NCBI RefSeq assembly: GCF_014851765.1
Contig: NZ_JACVAI010000002.1
Location: forward strand, 992,001-1,056,000
Source of the DNA: Pseudomonas sp. PDM04
Lineage (GTDB): Bacteria; Pseudomonadota; Gammaproteobacteria; Pseudomonadales; Pseudomonadaceae
Reading direction: 5' to 3'
Length of the DNA: 64,000 bases
Each line of letters opens with the position of its first letter. Position 1 is the first letter of the stretch. A model generated the notes under the pieces. It saw only the letters and a program-made list of their open reading frames with translations. It had not been told where the DNA came from and made no database searches. The position numbers and the translations under genes were made by a program. This document shows positions 8,529 through 19,600 of the stretch, piece by piece.

Positions 8529-10064
8529 ATGAACCGTAGCGACGTGTTGATCGTCGGCGCCGGTCCCACCGGGCTGGTACTGGCGCTGTGGCTGAGCAAG
8601 CTGAAGATTCGCGTGCGCATCATCGACAGGACCTCGGCCCCCGGCACCACGTCACGGGCGCTGGCCGTGCAGGCACGAACCCTGGAGTTGTATCGCCAGC
8701 TGGACCTCAGCGAGGCCGTGCTCAAGGGCGGCCATCGCGTGGCGGCGGCCAACTTCTGGGTCAAGGGTGAACCGGTCACGCGCCTGCCCCTGAGCAAGGT
8801 CGGCGAAGGCCTGACGCCGTACGCCTTCCTCGAAATCTTTCCCCAGGACGAGCACGAACGTTTGCTGATCGAACGCCTGGAAAGCTTCGGCGTGCGGGTC
8901 GAACGCAACACCTCGCTCGAGGGGTTCGAGGAAACCGGCGACACCCTGACCGCCCGGTTGCGCCTGCCCGATGGTCGCGAGGAAATCTGCCAGGCGTGTT
9001 ACCTCGGCGGCTGCGACGGTGCCCGTTCGATCGTGCGCAAGACCCTGGACACCGGGTTTCCCGGCGGCACCTACCAGCAGGTATTCTACGTCGCCGACGT
9101 GCAGGCCAGCGGGCCGGCCCTCAATGGCGAGCTGCACCTGGACCTCGATGAAGCGGATTTCCTCGCCGTGTTCCCGCTGGCCGGCGAAGGTCGGGCGCGC
9201 CTGATCGGCACAGTGCGCGACGAGCGCGCCGAAGCTGTCGACACCCTGCAGTTCGAGGACGTCAGCCGCCGCGCCATCGACCACCTGAAAGTGCAGATCG
9301 AACGGGTCAACTGGTTCTCGACTTATCGCGTGCATCATCGGGTAGCCGAGCACTTTCGCAGCGGTCGCGTGTTCTTGCTGGGCGACGCCGCCCACGTGCA
9401 CAGCCCGGCGGGCGGCCAGGGCATGAACACCGGCATTGGCGATGCCATCAACCTGGCCTGGAAACTGGCCGCCGTGCTGAACGGCAGCGCCACCGCGCAA
9501 CTGCTCGACACCTACGAAACCGAACGCATCGCTTTCGCGCGCAAACTGGTCGCCACCACCGACCGGGTGTTCAGCTTCGTCACCGCCGAAGGGGGCGTGG
9601 CCGATCTGCTGCGCACGCGCCTGGCGCCGTTCCTGCTGCCGAAAATGGCGTCGTTCGCCACGACCCGCCAGTTCCTGTTTCGCACGGTGTCGCAGATCAC
9701 CCTGAATTATCGCGGGATGCCGTTAAGCATCGGCAGCGCCGGACAGGTGCACGGTGGCGACCGGTTACCCTGGGCGCATGACGGTGAAGGGGATAATTTT
9801 GAAGCGCTGAAATGCCCGAACTGGCAGGTGCATGTGTATGGCGACACCAGCGACGAAATGATCACCTGGTGCAACGAACACCACCTGCCATTACACGTGT
9901 TCGACTGGCGACCGGCATTCGAAGCCGCCGGGCTTGGGCGCAACGGCTTTTACCTGCTGCGTCCGGACACCTACGTGGCGATCGCCGAAACCTGCTCGGA
10001 CCCGAAGGTGATCGAGCGCTATTTCCGCGATCACGGAATCCGGCCGTTCATGGGGGCTTACTGA
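8529..10064 (+). CDS. FAD-dependent aromatic-ring-type monooxygenase
   Basis: A 511-residue group A flavoprotein monooxygenase (PheA/TfdB/MhpA type), which uses NAD(P)H and oxygen to hydroxylate a substrate, commonly a phenolic ring. The N-terminal Rossmann motif is LIVGAGPTGLVLAL (residues 7-20). The DG fingerprint is YLGGCDGARSIVRKTL near residue 160, and the FAD-ribityl-binding motif is GDAAHVHSPAGGQGMNTGIGDA, starting near residue 284 (given here as one motif). The C-terminal 100 residues form the thioredoxin-like tail seen in longer members. The ATG follows CAGGAGGCAG, a good Shine-Dalgarno. It stands alone, without pathway genes beside it, so the substrate is unknown. Confidence 0.88.
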   Translation: MNRSDVLIVGAGPTGLVLALWLSKLKIRVRIIDRTSAPGTTSRALAVQARTLELYRQLDLSEAVLKGGHRVAAANFWVKGEPVTRLPLSKVGEGLTPYAFLEIFPQDEHERLLIERLESFGVRVERNTSLEGFEETGDTLTARLRLPDGREEICQACYLGGCDGARSIVRKTLDTGFPGGTYQQVFYVADVQASGPALNGELHLDLDEADFLAVFPLAGEGRARLIGTVRDERAEAVDTLQFEDVSRRAIDHLKVQIERVNWFSTYRVHHRVAEHFRSGRVFLLGDAAHVHSPAGGQGMNTGIGDAINLAWKLAAVLNGSATAQLLDTYETERIAFARKLVATTDRVFSFVTAEGGVADLLRTRLAPFLLPKMASFATTRQFLFRTVSQITLNYRGMPLSIGSAGQVHGGDRLPWAHDGEGDNFEALKCPNWQVHVYGDTSDEMITWCNEHHLPLHVFDWRPAFEAAGLGRNGFYLLRPDTYVAIAETCSDPKVIERYFRDHGIRPFMGAY

Positions 10065-10103
10065 CCTGACAAAAGGGGGGGAGACCTGAGAGGAGTCTGG
10101 CTG

Positions 10104-10133
10104 CCCCATCGCGAGCAGGCTCGCTCCCACGCA
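10104..10133. repeat. single REP sequence
   Basis: One REP arm (CATCGCGAGCAGGCTCGC and flanks) with no clear inverted partner nearby, between the convergent monooxygenase and hemB genes. Confidence 0.8.
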
Positions 10134-10164
10134 GACTGATCCCACACAGGTTCGGCCGTGTGTA

Positions 10165-11139
10165 TCAGATCCCGGCCAGCGCCAGATCCATCGCGAAGTA
10201 GGTGAAGATCAGGTCAGCCCCTGCCCGCTTGATCGCCCCGAGGCTCTCGCGCACCACACGGTCTTCGTCGATCGCCCCGGCCTGGGCGCCGAACTTGATC
10301 ATCGCGTACTCGCCACTCACCTGGTACGCCGACAGCGGCAGGTTCGAGGCCTCGCGGATGTCGCGGATGATGTCCAGGTAGGCACCGGCCGGCTTGACCA
10401 TCAGCGCGTCGGCACCTTCCTGTTCGTCCAGCAGCGATTCACGCAGCGCTTCGCGGCGGTTCATCGGGTTCATCTGGTAGCTTTTGCGGTCGCCCTTGAG
10501 CGCGCTGCCACCGGCTTCACGGAACGGGCCGTAGAGCGCCGAGGCGAACTTGGTCGAATAGGCCATGATCGCGGTCTGGGTGAAGCCGGCGGCGTCCAGG
10601 GCCCGGCGAATCGCCTGGACCTGCCCGTCCATGGCCGCCGACGGCGCAATCACATCGGCCCCCGCACGCGCGGCCGCCACGGCCTGCTTGCCGAGGTTGA
10701 TCAGCGTCTGGTCGTTGTCGACTTCATGGTTGTGCAGCACACCGCAGTGCCCGTGATCGGTGTACTCACAAAAGCAGGTGTCGGACATGACGATCATCTC
10801 CGGCACCGCGTCCTTGGCAATGCGCGACATGCGCGACACCAGGCCATTGTCGCTCCAGGTGTCGCTGCCCTGGCTGTCCAGATGGTGCGAGACACCGAAG
10901 GTCATCACCGACTTGATCCCGGCCCGGGCATATCGCTCGATCTCGCCGGCCAGCTTCGATTCCGGAATACGCATCACGCCGGGCATGCTCTTGATCGGCA
11001 CGAAATCGTCGATTTCTTCCTCGACGAAGATCGGCAGCACCAGGTCGTTCAGGCTGAACTCGGTTTCCTGGAACAGGCTGCGCAGGCTCGCATTGCGGCG
11101 CAGACGGCGTGGACGTGCTTCGGGGAACTGGCTGGACAT
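10165..11139 (-). CDS. hemB: porphobilinogen synthase (delta-aminolevulinate dehydratase), zinc type
   Basis: Condenses two 5-aminolevulinates to porphobilinogen in heme and corrin synthesis. The Schiff-base lysines are Lys197 ([13 protein letters not shown]) and Lys249 ([12 protein letters not shown]). The metal site has three cysteines, Cys122, Cys124 and Cys132 ([13 protein letters not shown]), which match the zinc ligands Cys120/122/130 of the E. coli enzyme. The well-studied P. aeruginosa enzyme lacks these cysteines and uses magnesium, so this is the other HemB type and perhaps a second copy. I start at the second ATG (11139), with AGGA six bases upstream, giving 324 residues; an ATG two codons earlier is possible. 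Confidence 0.95.
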   Translation of the reverse strand: MSSQFPEARPRRLRRNASLRSLFQETEFSLNDLVLPIFVEEEIDDFVPIKSMPGVMRIPESKLAGEIERYARAGIKSVMTFGVSHHLDSQGSDTWSDNGLVSRMSRIAKDAVPEMIVMSDTCFCEYTDHGHCGVLHNHEVDNDQTLINLGKQAVAAARAGADVIAPSAAMDGQVQAIRRALDAAGFTQTAIMAYSTKFASALYGPFREAGGSALKGDRKSYQMNPMNRREALRESLLDEQEGADALMVKPAGAYLDIIRDIREASNLPLSAYQVSGEYAMIKFGAQAGAIDEDRVVRESLGAIKRAGADLIFTYFAMDLALAGI

Positions 11140-11260
11140 GAACATTCCTGGAAATCGGAGGATAAGACGAAAGTCGTAGGGGACGAGAGCTTATGCCCTA
11201 TGGGGACGGATACAAACTTCAGCCGCGCAAAAAACCCTTACCACTTCAACAACAATTGTT

Positions 11261-11363
11261 CGGGAGCGATGGGGCGACGATTCGACTGGCTCGCGAAGGC
11301 AGTGGGTCAGTCACGGCATCGTGGACTGACACATCGCCTTCGCGAGCAGGCTCGCTCCCACAG
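11261..11363. repeat. REPIN with one degenerate arm
   Basis: A decayed left arm (GGGAGCGATGGGGCG, then GGCTCGCGAAGG) faces an intact right arm (CCTTCGCGAGCAGGCTCG...). The loop contains GGGTCAGTCACGG and its near-inverse. It lies between hemB's 5' region and the 3' end of the GST gene. Confidence 0.8.
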
Positions 11364-11379
11364 GGCATGGCAGCGATGA

Positions 11380-12087
11380 TCAGGAAACCGCCTTCGGAAT
11401 TTCCAGCCCGCGCACCACCGCCGGCCGCGCCAGGAAACGCTCCAGCACCCGGGTCACGTTGGGGAAGTTGCCGATGCCCACCAGATCGCCCGCTTCATAG
11501 AAGCCGATCAGGTTACGCACCCACGGGAACGTGGCGATGTCGGCGATGGTGTAGCGATCGCCCATGATCCAGTCGCGCCCTTGCAGGCGGCCATCGAGGA
11601 CTTTCAGCAGGCGTTTGCTTTCCTCGACGTAGCGGTCGCGCGGGCGTTTGTCCTCGTAGTCCTTGCCGGCAAACTTGTTGAAGAAACCGAGCTGGCCGAA
11701 CATCGGTCCGATGCCCCCCATCTGGAACATCAGCCACTGGATCGTCTCGTAGCGAGCGGCCGCGTCCTGAGGCAGCAATTGCCCGCTCTTGTCCGCGAGG
11801 TAGATCAGGATCGCCCCGGACTCGAACAACGCCAGCGGCTTCTCGCCCGGACCGTGGGGGTCGAGGATCGCCGGGATCTTGTTGTTGGGGTTCAGCGAGA
11901 GAAATTCGGCGGACAACTGATCATTGTTTTCGAAACCCACCCGATGCGGCTCATAGGGCAGGCCGATCTCTTCGAGCATGATCGAGACCTTGACGCCATT
12001 GGGGGTCGGCAACGAGTAAAGCTGAATCCACTCAGGGTATTGAGCGGGCCATTTGCGGGTAATGGGAAACGCAGACAGATCAGTCAT
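11380..12087 (-). CDS. glutathione S-transferase, YghU/Ure2p-like
   Basis: A 235-residue GST of the nu/Ure2p-like group, which in E. coli (YghU, YfcG) acts as a disulfide-bond reductase using bound glutathione. Signatures are IQLYSLPTPNGVKVSIMLEE for the first strand and helix, NPNNKIPAILDP at the cis-proline loop, and FESGAILIYLADK at the glutathione site. The C-terminal helical domain includes WLMFQMGGIGPMFGQ. The TPNG segment replaces the classical Tyr/Ser and is typical of this group. The start ATG at 12087 has no competitor. Transcribed alone toward hemB. Confidence 0.9.
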   Translation of the reverse strand: MTDLSAFPITRKWPAQYPEWIQLYSLPTPNGVKVSIMLEEIGLPYEPHRVGFENNDQLSAEFLSLNPNNKIPAILDPHGPGEKPLALFESGAILIYLADKSGQLLPQDAAARYETIQWLMFQMGGIGPMFGQLGFFNKFAGKDYEDKRPRDRYVEESKRLLKVLDGRLQGRDWIMGDRYTIADIATFPWVRNLIGFYEAGDLVGIGNFPNVTRVLERFLARPAVVRGLEIPKAVS

Positions 12088-12446
12088 AGGTTTGGATCCA
12101 CCAGAAGATTCAAAGCCACGATCATAGTGGCAACCGCCCCTTTTGGCGTATCAAATTCGCTGATAGGCAAGATCAGCGCAATCCAGGGGGCGTCGGCACC
12201 GACGCCGTGTACCCTGTCCATAAATTCGCAACATCCCGTCGATAATCTCTGCTGCAACCCGTCAGAGGATGTCGGTACCTTGTTGCGCTCTTCACCGGAA
12301 TCGAACCAAACGGGCTTCAGTGGACTCTGAGTTTTGCCCTTTCGGACACGGACCGGCTTCACGACATGGAAAACACCCGACGCTGGGAGCTCGGTGTGCA
12401 AGGGTTTGTCAGCCTTAACCGAACGCGCTGAAGAAACGCCAAGCCC
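12088..12446. other. intergenic region with no recognised feature
   Basis: These 359 bases separate the GST gene (minus) from the phosphatase gene (plus) and must hold both promoters. I found only short open frames (the longest plus-strand one near 12366 encodes about 21 residues) and no clear hairpin, REP or operator. Confidence 0.5.
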
Positions 12447-13121
12447 ATGATGAACCCTTTGAAATACCTCCGACGCCTGAAGCCCCGTGCGTGGGTCCTG
12501 TTACCTTCGCTGCTGGCGGTCGGCGGTCTGTTCCTGTCGCTCGAGTCCAGCGAGAGCCGCGCCCAGCCCGTCAACGGCACCCAGACGCTGGTCTTCCTGC
12601 GCCACGCGGAAAAGCCTGAAGGCGGCCTGGGCCAGCTCAACTGCCAGGGCCTGAACCGCGCCATCGACCTGGCAACGCTGCTCCCGGAAAAATTCGGCAA
12701 GGCCAACTACGTGTTCGCTGCCAACCCGACGCGCAATGTCGAGGAAGGCGAACTGGACAATTCCTACAGCTACATTCGCCCGCTGATGACCATCAGCCCC
12801 AGCGCGATCAAGCTCGGCCTGCCGGTGAACATCGAGTATTCGGCCAACGACACCAGCGACCTGGCCGACGAACTGCTGAACAACAAGTACCACAACTCGG
12901 TGATCTACACCGCCTGGTCCCACGGCTACCTGCCCGAGCTGATTAACAAGGTCGCCGGCGAAGCCGTCGGCAAGAAACAGAACATCACCGATGACTGGGC
13001 CTCCAGCGACTTCGACTCGCTGTTCGTGCTGACTCTGACCTGGCGCAACGGCAAGGCCAGCCTGCAGAGCCACAGCTACAAGCAAGGCCTGGATAACGGC
13101 CAGGAAACCTGCCCGAGCTGA
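12447..13121 (+). CDS. exported histidine phosphatase superfamily protein
   Basis: A 224-residue protein with an N-terminal hydrophobic segment (about residues 16-34, WVLLPSLLAVGGLFLSL) that acts as a signal peptide or anchor. The histidine-phosphatase signature FLRHAEKP (the RHG-type motif with the nucleophilic His) begins near residue 50. The second conserved His lies in AWSHGYLPE near residue 157. The middle is short compared with phytase-like members, so the substrate may be small. The start is one of two adjacent ATGs (12447, 12450). It is followed by the permease gene 83 bases later on the same strand. Confidence 0.82.
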   Translation: MMNPLKYLRRLKPRAWVLLPSLLAVGGLFLSLESSESRAQPVNGTQTLVFLRHAEKPEGGLGQLNCQGLNRAIDLATLLPEKFGKANYVFAANPTRNVEEGELDNSYSYIRPLMTISPSAIKLGLPVNIEYSANDTSDLADELLNNKYHNSVIYTAWSHGYLPELINKVAGEAVGKKQNITDDWASSDFDSLFVLTLTWRNGKASLQSHSYKQGLDNGQETCPS

Positions 13122-13204
13122 TCAGCGCCGGCGTCCCATCCGCTGGCGGGCGCTTGAGGGACTGGGCTATCCTGCATGCCCACCTCATTTGCCGGAACAT
13201 CACC

Positions 13205-14260
13205 ATGCCTCTTTCAACTGCCGCCGCCCCCACCCGGGGCTGGTCGTTCTGGTGGAAACCCGCCCTGTTCATCCTGGTGGCCTGCATCGGCCTCTATTAC
13301 GTCAAGTGGTCGCCCTACTACGTGAAAGCGTTCGTGGCGGCGGACAACCACAGCATCGGCGCCTCGATCCTCAACGATTCGCAGACCGCCCCCCTGGCCG
13401 CCGCGCTGGCTTACGCCAAGGTGTATTTCCTGGCGATCTGGAAAGCCGCGGTGCTGGCGGTGATTCTCGGCTCGCTGCTGCAAGTGCTGATCCCGCGAGA
13501 CTGGCTGCTGCGTCTGTTCGGCCGTGCCGGTGTGGCCTCCACCGTGCGCGGCGGCCTGTTTGCCCTGCCGGGGATGATGTGCTCGTGCTGCGCGGCGCCG
13601 GTGGCCGCCAGCATGCGCCGCTCGAACGTGTCGGTCGGCGCGGCGCTGGCGTTCTGGATCGGCAACCCGGTGCTCAACCCGGCGACTCTGGTGTTCATGG
13701 GGTTCGTGCTGGGCTGGGGCTTCACCGCGATCCGCCTGGTGGCCGGGATTGTGCTGGTGTTCGGGGTGTCGCTGCTCGCCCAGCGCATCTCCGGCCCCGA
13801 GGCATTGCCGGAAGCGGCTGTCGAAGCGGTGGCCAACGTCAGCGAAAAAGACCCTCAGCCGTTCCTCGCGCGTTGGGGCAAAACCCTGTGGCAGCTGTTC
13901 TGGAGCACCATCCCGATCTACATCCTCGCCGTGCTGGTGCTGGGCGCGGTGCGGGTCTGGGTGTTTCCGCACCTTGACGGCGCCATGGCCAACGGCCTGT
14001 TGTGGCTGGTGCCGCTGGCGATCATCGGCACGTTGTTCGTAATCCCGACCGCAGCGGAAATCCCCATCGTGCAAACCATGATGACCCTGGGCATGGGCAC
14101 CGCTCCGGCGGTGGCGCTGCTGATGACCCTGCCGAGCATCAGCCTGCCGTCGCTGCTGATGCTGCGCAAGGATTTCGACAGCCGGGTGCTGGTGAGCGTG
14201 GCGTTGATGACCATGGGCATCGGGGTGATCAGCGGGTTGGTCGGCGCGGCGCTGCTCTGA
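13205..14260 (+). CDS. permease of the ArsP/YraQ (DUF318) family
   Basis: A 351-residue inner-membrane protein with about eight hydrophobic segments. The family core is GGLFALPGMMCSCCAAPVAA, with a paired cysteine motif (CSCC) in a membrane helix, followed by FWIGNPVLNPATLVFMG. Some relatives (ArsP) export trivalent organoarsenicals; others have unknown substrates. The second half repeats the pattern as FVIPTAAEIPIVQTMM. I start at the ATG at 13205, where MPLSTAAAP precedes the first helix; the frame extends to 13154 without support. No ars genes or metal-responsive regulator lie beside it, so arsenic export is not implied by context. Confidence 0.85.
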   Translation: MPLSTAAAPTRGWSFWWKPALFILVACIGLYYVKWSPYYVKAFVAADNHSIGASILNDSQTAPLAAALAYAKVYFLAIWKAAVLAVILGSLLQVLIPRDWLLRLFGRAGVASTVRGGLFALPGMMCSCCAAPVAASMRRSNVSVGAALAFWIGNPVLNPATLVFMGFVLGWGFTAIRLVAGIVLVFGVSLLAQRISGPEALPEAAVEAVANVSEKDPQPFLARWGKTLWQLFWSTIPIYILAVLVLGAVRVWVFPHLDGAMANGLLWLVPLAIIGTLFVIPTAAEIPIVQTMMTLGMGTAPAVALLMTLPSISLPSLLMLRKDFDSRVLVSVALMTMGIGVISGLVGAALL

Positions 14261-14283
14261 GGCTTTGCCGACGGTCATGGCCG

Positions 14284-14354
14284 CATCGCTCCCACACTGA
14301 TCCGTAGCGTTCACACGATCAATGCGGGAGCGACGACTCGACCTGCTCGCGATG
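14284..14354. repeat. degenerate REP pair
   Basis: A truncated inverted arm (CATCGCTCCCACAC) and a direct arm (GCGGGAGCGACGACTCGACC, then TGCTCGCGATGG) lie about 25 bases apart, between the convergent permease and selU genes. Confidence 0.6.
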
Positions 14355-14374
14355 GAGCCTGCCGACTCGACACA

Positions 14375-15478
14375 TCACCCTGCGCGCTGACGGCGCTCGC
14401 GCAAGTACTCGAACACCTCGTCCCTGCCGCCGGCGAATTCGATCCGCAGGCCTTTCTTCTCCCGCTGAAACGCATACATCGGGTCGTAGTACTCACGCAG
14501 CAAGCCCTCGATCCAGCCCCGGTGCAACGCCACCGTCCCGCTGCGGGCCTGCTCCGCCAGCGCGTCTTCCATGAGCACCAGCATCCGCCGATGACGCTCG
14601 CCGCCCAGGCGCTTCTGCACGTTGTTCAGGCTGGCCAGCAAGCGCTCGGCAAACAGCCCGAAGCCCTCTTCGCCATGCACGTCGATAAACTCGGCACACA
14701 GGTCCACCACGTAGTCGCGCAGGATCCGTTCGACCCGCCCTTCAAGGGTGTCCTCCAGCCAGACCATCGGGAACCGCTGCATGCCCTGGAACAGCGGCAA
14801 CGGCAAGGCGCAGCTGCCGACCATGCGGCTCTCGTCTTCCAGCACGAACTGCTCGATACCGCAGCTGCGCTTTTTCAGCACGTCCACCGCCAGGCGGTTT
14901 TCAAAGTCGATGTTGGATGGCTGACCCGTGGCGCGCTTACCGAAACTGGAGCCACGGTGGTTGGCGTGGCCTTCCAGGTCCAGGCCGTTGCGCAGCTGCG
15001 TCAGCACTTCGGTCTTGCCGGTGCCGGTCATGCCGCCGAGCAAGACGAAATCACACTGGGCGACGGCCTGGTCAAGGGTCTGCAGCAGGAAGGTGCGCAT
15101 GGCCTTATAGCCGCCACCGACCCGCGGGTAATCGATGCCCGCCTCGTCCTTCAGCCATTGCTGGACGATCTGCGAGCGCAAGCCGCCGCGAAAACAATAC
15201 AAATAGCCGTCGGGATGCGCCCGGGCAAAATCGGCCCAGGCCTGGATACGCTCGGCCTTGATGGCCCCGGACACCAATTGGTGCCCCATCACGATCGCCG
15301 CCTGCTGCCCCTGCTCCTTGTAGCAGGTGCCGACGCGCTGCCGCTCGCTGTCGTTCATCAGGGGCAGGTTGACCACCCCCGGAAACGAACCCTTGATGAA
15401 TTCGATCGGTGCCCGGGCATCCATCATGGGCCGGTCATTGAGGAACAGATCGCGGTAATCGGTGAACTGGGCGGACAT
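14375..15478 (-). CDS. selU: tRNA 2-selenouridine/geranyl-2-thiouridine synthase
   Basis: A 367-residue enzyme that uses selenophosphate to change 2-thiouridine to 2-selenouridine at the wobble position of some tRNAs, through a geranylated intermediate. The N-terminal rhodanese domain has its catalytic cysteine at Cys95 ([12 protein letters not shown]). A P-loop ATPase-like domain follows ([12 protein letters not shown] near residue 145). Length fits the family (E. coli MnmH/SelU is 364). Its start overlaps the selD stop by one base (TGATG), so it is translated together with the enzyme that makes its selenium donor. Confidence 0.95.
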   Translation of the reverse strand: MSAQFTDYRDLFLNDRPMMDARAPIEFIKGSFPGVVNLPLMNDSERQRVGTCYKEQGQQAAIVMGHQLVSGAIKAERIQAWADFARAHPDGYLYCFRGGLRSQIVQQWLKDEAGIDYPRVGGGYKAMRTFLLQTLDQAVAQCDFVLLGGMTGTGKTEVLTQLRNGLDLEGHANHRGSSFGKRATGQPSNIDFENRLAVDVLKKRSCGIEQFVLEDESRMVGSCALPLPLFQGMQRFPMVWLEDTLEGRVERILRDYVVDLCAEFIDVHGEEGFGLFAERLLASLNNVQKRLGGERHRRMLVLMEDALAEQARSGTVALHRGWIEGLLREYYDPMYAFQREKKGLRIEFAGGRDEVFEYLRERRQRAG

Positions 15479-16512
15479 CAGAACACCTCGACCGCGTGGG
15501 TCTGTCGCTCGACCAGTTCACCGATCGGCGCAAGGCTCAGGCCCAGTTCCGCAGCCACTTCAAGGAATGCTTCGTTGCCTTGCGGCGTCACCGCCACCAG
15601 CAGCCCGCCGCTGGTTTGCGGATCGCACAGCACACGCTTGTGCAGTTCCTGGAGGCGTCCGAGCTGACGGGCATAGCTGTCGAAATTGCGCAGCGTCCCT
15701 CCCGGCACGCAACCCTGGTCGAGGTAATACTCGACGCCCGGCAGGCGCGGCACGCGGTCGTACTCGATACGCGCCGTGAGGTGGCTGCCTTCGGCCATTT
15801 CCACCAGATGCCCGAGCAAGCCGAAACCGGTGACGTCGGTCATCGCGGTCACGCCGTCGAGCTTGCCGAAGCGGCTGCCGGGTTTGTTCAGGGTGCACAT
15901 CCAGTCGCGGGCCAGGCCGATGTCGCCCTGGCGCAACTTGCCCTTCTTTTCAGCGGTCGTGAGGATGCCGATGCCCAAGGGTTTGGTGAGGTAGAGCAGG
16001 CAACCGGCCGTCGCCGTGTCATTGCGCTTCAGGTGGCGCTTTTCCACCAGGCCGGTCACGGCGAGGCCGAAGATCGGCTCCGGCGCGTCGATGGAATGGC
16101 CGCCGGCCAGGGGAATACCGGCGGCGTCACACACCGCACGCCCGCCGCGAATCACTTCCCGGGCAACTTCCGGTGCCAGCACATTCACCGGCCAGCCGAG
16201 GATCGCAATGGCCATCAACGGATCGCCGCCCATGGCGTAGATATCGCTGATGGCATTGGTGGCGGCGATGCGCCCGAAATCGAACGGGTCGTCGACGATC
16301 GGCATGAAGAAATCGGTGGTCGAGACCACGCCGCGCTCTTCATCGATCGAGTACACCGCCGCGTCATCGCGAGAGGCATTGCCGACCCACAGCCTGGGGT
16401 CCAGGTTCTGCGCCCCGCTGCCGGCCAGGATCACTTCCAGCACTTGTGGGGAAATCTTGCAGCCACAGCCAGCGCCATGGCTGTACTGGGTCAGGCGGAT
16501 CGGTTCGCTCAT
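15478..16512 (-). CDS. selD: selenide, water dikinase (selenophosphate synthetase)
   Basis: Makes selenophosphate from selenide and ATP. At the N-terminus GAGCGCK contains the catalytic Cys16 and Lys19, equivalent to Cys17 and Lys20 of E. coli SelD; the position is cysteine, not selenocysteine. Nucleotide-binding segments include [21 protein letters not shown] and the glycine-rich [18 protein letters not shown] (shown as separate motifs), with [12 protein letters not shown] later. I start at the ATG at 16512 ([15 protein letters not shown]), giving 344 residues; the frame is open to 16638 but the conserved start is clear. First gene of the selD-selU operon. Confidence 0.95.
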   Translation of the reverse strand: MSEPIRLTQYSHGAGCGCKISPQVLEVILAGSGAQNLDPRLWVGNASRDDAAVYSIDEERGVVSTTDFFMPIVDDPFDFGRIAATNAISDIYAMGGDPLMAIAILGWPVNVLAPEVAREVIRGGRAVCDAAGIPLAGGHSIDAPEPIFGLAVTGLVEKRHLKRNDTATAGCLLYLTKPLGIGILTTAEKKGKLRQGDIGLARDWMCTLNKPGSRFGKLDGVTAMTDVTGFGLLGHLVEMAEGSHLTARIEYDRVPRLPGVEYYLDQGCVPGGTLRNFDSYARQLGRLQELHKRVLCDPQTSGGLLVAVTPQGNEAFLEVAAELGLSLAPIGELVERQTHAVEVF

Positions 16513-16600
16513 GGGGCACCTCATCGGAACAATGGCGCCGATTCTAACAGAGCGTTGCCCGTGAGATTCGGCCGCCCGGGCGCGCGGTCGAGCAGCGGTC

Positions 16601-16625
16601 AAAAAAAACCGCCCTTGCGGGCGGT
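16601..16625 (-). terminator. rho-independent terminator
   Basis: Read on the minus strand: ACCGCCC GCAA GGGCGGT followed by eight T. It lies 20 bases beyond the stop of the giant autotransporter gene and separates it from selD. Confidence 0.93.
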
Positions 16626-16644
16626 CAAGGTCCTTCACCTGTTC

Positions 16645-19600
16645 TCAGAAACCCATGCTGAAACTGATCGTCATCGCATGATCCCGGCTTTCTTTCGACA
16701 CTTGCCCCGAGTAGCCGATTCCCAGTTTCCCGGCCTCACTGACCTGGAAGTCCACGCCCGCCTCCAGCACGGCGCTGTCTCTGGCGATCGGCACGCCCTG
16801 GGTGGTGAACGAAGCGCCGCCGTCGATGAAGGTCAGGTCGGCGTCCGGCTTGGTGTCGCCGAAGGCGTGACGCCAGCCGATGGCCGCACGCGGGGTGAAC
16901 TGGCCACCGTTGGCCAGGGTGATGCGCTTGCCGGCGCGCAGGCCCACGGTGGAGAAGGTGATGTCCTGATCGGCATCGCCCTTGAGTCGCCCCACCCCGC
17001 CTTTCTCCTTGGCGGTGTCGCTGTCGTAATTGACGTAGGACAGACCGGCAAACGGTTCCAGGGCGACGCCCGCCGCCTCGACGGTGTACCCGACCTCGCC
17101 GAACACCTGGGCGCTGCGGGCATCGTAGTGCGCCTTCAAGCGGTCGTTGTAGGCGCCGACGCTGACATCGCGCTTGCTTTCGATGTCATGCCAGCTGTAG
17201 GCCGCGCCCAGGCGCACCGCCAACGCATCGAACTGCGAGTTCAGGTATGCCGCCAGGTGATAGCTCTCGATGGTGGCGTCCGAACGCCGATCACTGGCGT
17301 CGATATCGCTGCGGGTGTAGCCGGCGGCCATGCCGACGCGCCACTGATCGTCGAGCTGCTTGTCGGTGCCGAGCATGAAGCCGCTGAGGTTGCGATCGAG
17401 GCTGGCGCTGTTGCTGTCGCCATCCGATTCGCCCCAGGCGCCCAGCGCGCGCATCCAGCCGACCATTTCGCCGTGGCAGCCGCTGCTGCTCAGTTGGTTG
17501 TCGCTCGGCGCCAGTGCCCGACGCGGATCGTCGGCGGCGCTGCAGGACGGTTGGCGCATGCGGTCGTTGACGGCGTCGCGAATGTAGCGCGAATCCTCGA
17601 GGACGGCACTGGCGGTGCTGGCGTGGATTTCCCCGGACAGGTTGTCGAACGCAGCACGGGCACCACCGGTGCTGAGGTTGAGGATTTCATTCTGCAACGT
17701 GGCACCGGCCGCGCCGTTGTTCATCAACGCCAACGCGGTGCCGCTCTGGTTGCCGGTGGCGGCGACATCGACGAACGAGCTGCCATTGCGCGTGACCGCC
17801 AGGTTCAGCGCGTTGGCGTTGTAGGCCAGCAGCGTGTCGAAGAACGCGTATTGCGGCAGGTCGACGCTGCTGAAGGTGCCGGTCAGCCCGCCGCCGGCAG
17901 TGATCAGCGAATACACGGCGCTGCTGCTGAACGGGGCCAGGCTGCGCACCTGCAGGCTGCCACCGAGGCTCGCCGTGCCGCCGATCACCAGCGGTGTCGC
18001 CGTGGGCGAACTGACGGTCAACGCCAGCAGGCCGTCAGCGGCATTGGTCAGATTGCCGGTCACGCTCAAGGTCCCGGCCTCGGCGCCGGACGCAACCACG
18101 CCGTGGTTGACCACCCCACCGACGCTGCCGTTACCGCTGAGCCCCGCGCCATTGGCCACGGTCACCTGGCCGGCGAGCGATGCCCTCTCGGCCAGACTGC
18201 CGACCTGCAGCACGCCCTGGTCCACCGACACCGCACCGCTGAACGGGTGGTTGCCCGTCAGCAGCAACGTCCCGGCGCCGCGCTTGAGCAGGGTCCCGAC
18301 ACCGCTGAGCACCCCGTTGAAGCGACCGGCAAAATTCTGCTGGAACAACAGCCGTGCGTTGTTGAGGAAATTGCCCTGCAGGCTGGTGCTGTTCCCGACC
18401 AGCGTACCGCCACTGACCGTCGTGCCCCCGCTGTAGGTGTTGGCGCCGCTGAGGATCAGGGTGCCCGCATCGAGTTTTTCCAGGCCGCCACTGCCCACCA
18501 GCGGTGCGCTGATTTCCGTGGTCACGCCCGCGTTGACCCGCACCGGGGCAAGACTGCCGCCCACGCCATTGACCGGAGTCAGACTGCCACCGGCGCCGGC
18601 CACCAGGCTGTAGCCGTCGTCAAGAAATTGCAGGCCGGTGAAGCTCTGGTTGCCCACCACGGTCACCGTGCCGCCCTGCCCGCCGAAGATCGCGAACTGA
18701 CCGTTCGACGCCAGCGCCTGGGTACCGGTCGGATCGGTCCAGACGGTGCCCGGACCCCATACGCCGCTGCCACCACCGATGGTGCCGTTGGGGTTGGTGT
18801 TGCCGCCATTCCAGAACTGCACGGTGCCCGGCGCGCCCTGCACCAGCAGATTGACCTGGTTGGCCAGCGCCGTTTGCAGAGTCAGGTTCGCCGCCGACAC
18901 GGGCAGGCTGCCGTAGACCAGGCCGTTGTCCGTCAGGCTGCCGCCGTAACGGAACAGTTGATAGACCCCGGTGCCGAAGCCGCCCGCATTACTGATGTTC
19001 AGCGTGCCGTCGAGGATCAGGTCGCCGGCGACGTCGATCACCGTGGTCGAGCTGGCCGCAGCGCCCAGGCTGAAGTCCAGTTGGGTGCCCGAGGACAATG
19101 CCAGCGAACCGACCGACAACGGCGATGCGCCACTGCCACCGAGCAGCGTCGCGCCGCTCGCCAGTTGCACCGCCCCACTCAATTGCCCGCTGCCACCCAG
19201 TTTGGCACCGCTGGCAATCGACACATTGGCGCTGCTCAGGCTGCCGTCGACCCGCAACACGCCGACTTGTACATCGGTGTTGCCGGTGAAGCCGTTCTGA
19301 CCGGTCAGCAGCAATTCGCCCGTACCGGTTTTGCTGAGCGTGCCAGTGCCGGTCAGGTTGCCGGTATAGCGGCCGTCGCTGTTCTGCTCGAAGGTCAGCG
19401 CCGCGTTGTTGACGATCGCCCCTTGCAGGCTGCTGGTATCGCCACGGGTAGTGCCCGCGTTCAGGGTGGTGCCGCCGCTGTAGGTGTTGGCGCCGCTGAG
19501 CAGCAGGTTGCCGCTGCCGTTTTTCACCAGGCTGCCGCTGCCGGTGATTGCGCCGATCAGGGTTGTGTCCTGAGTGCCGGCCAGGGTCAGCTGCGCGCCG

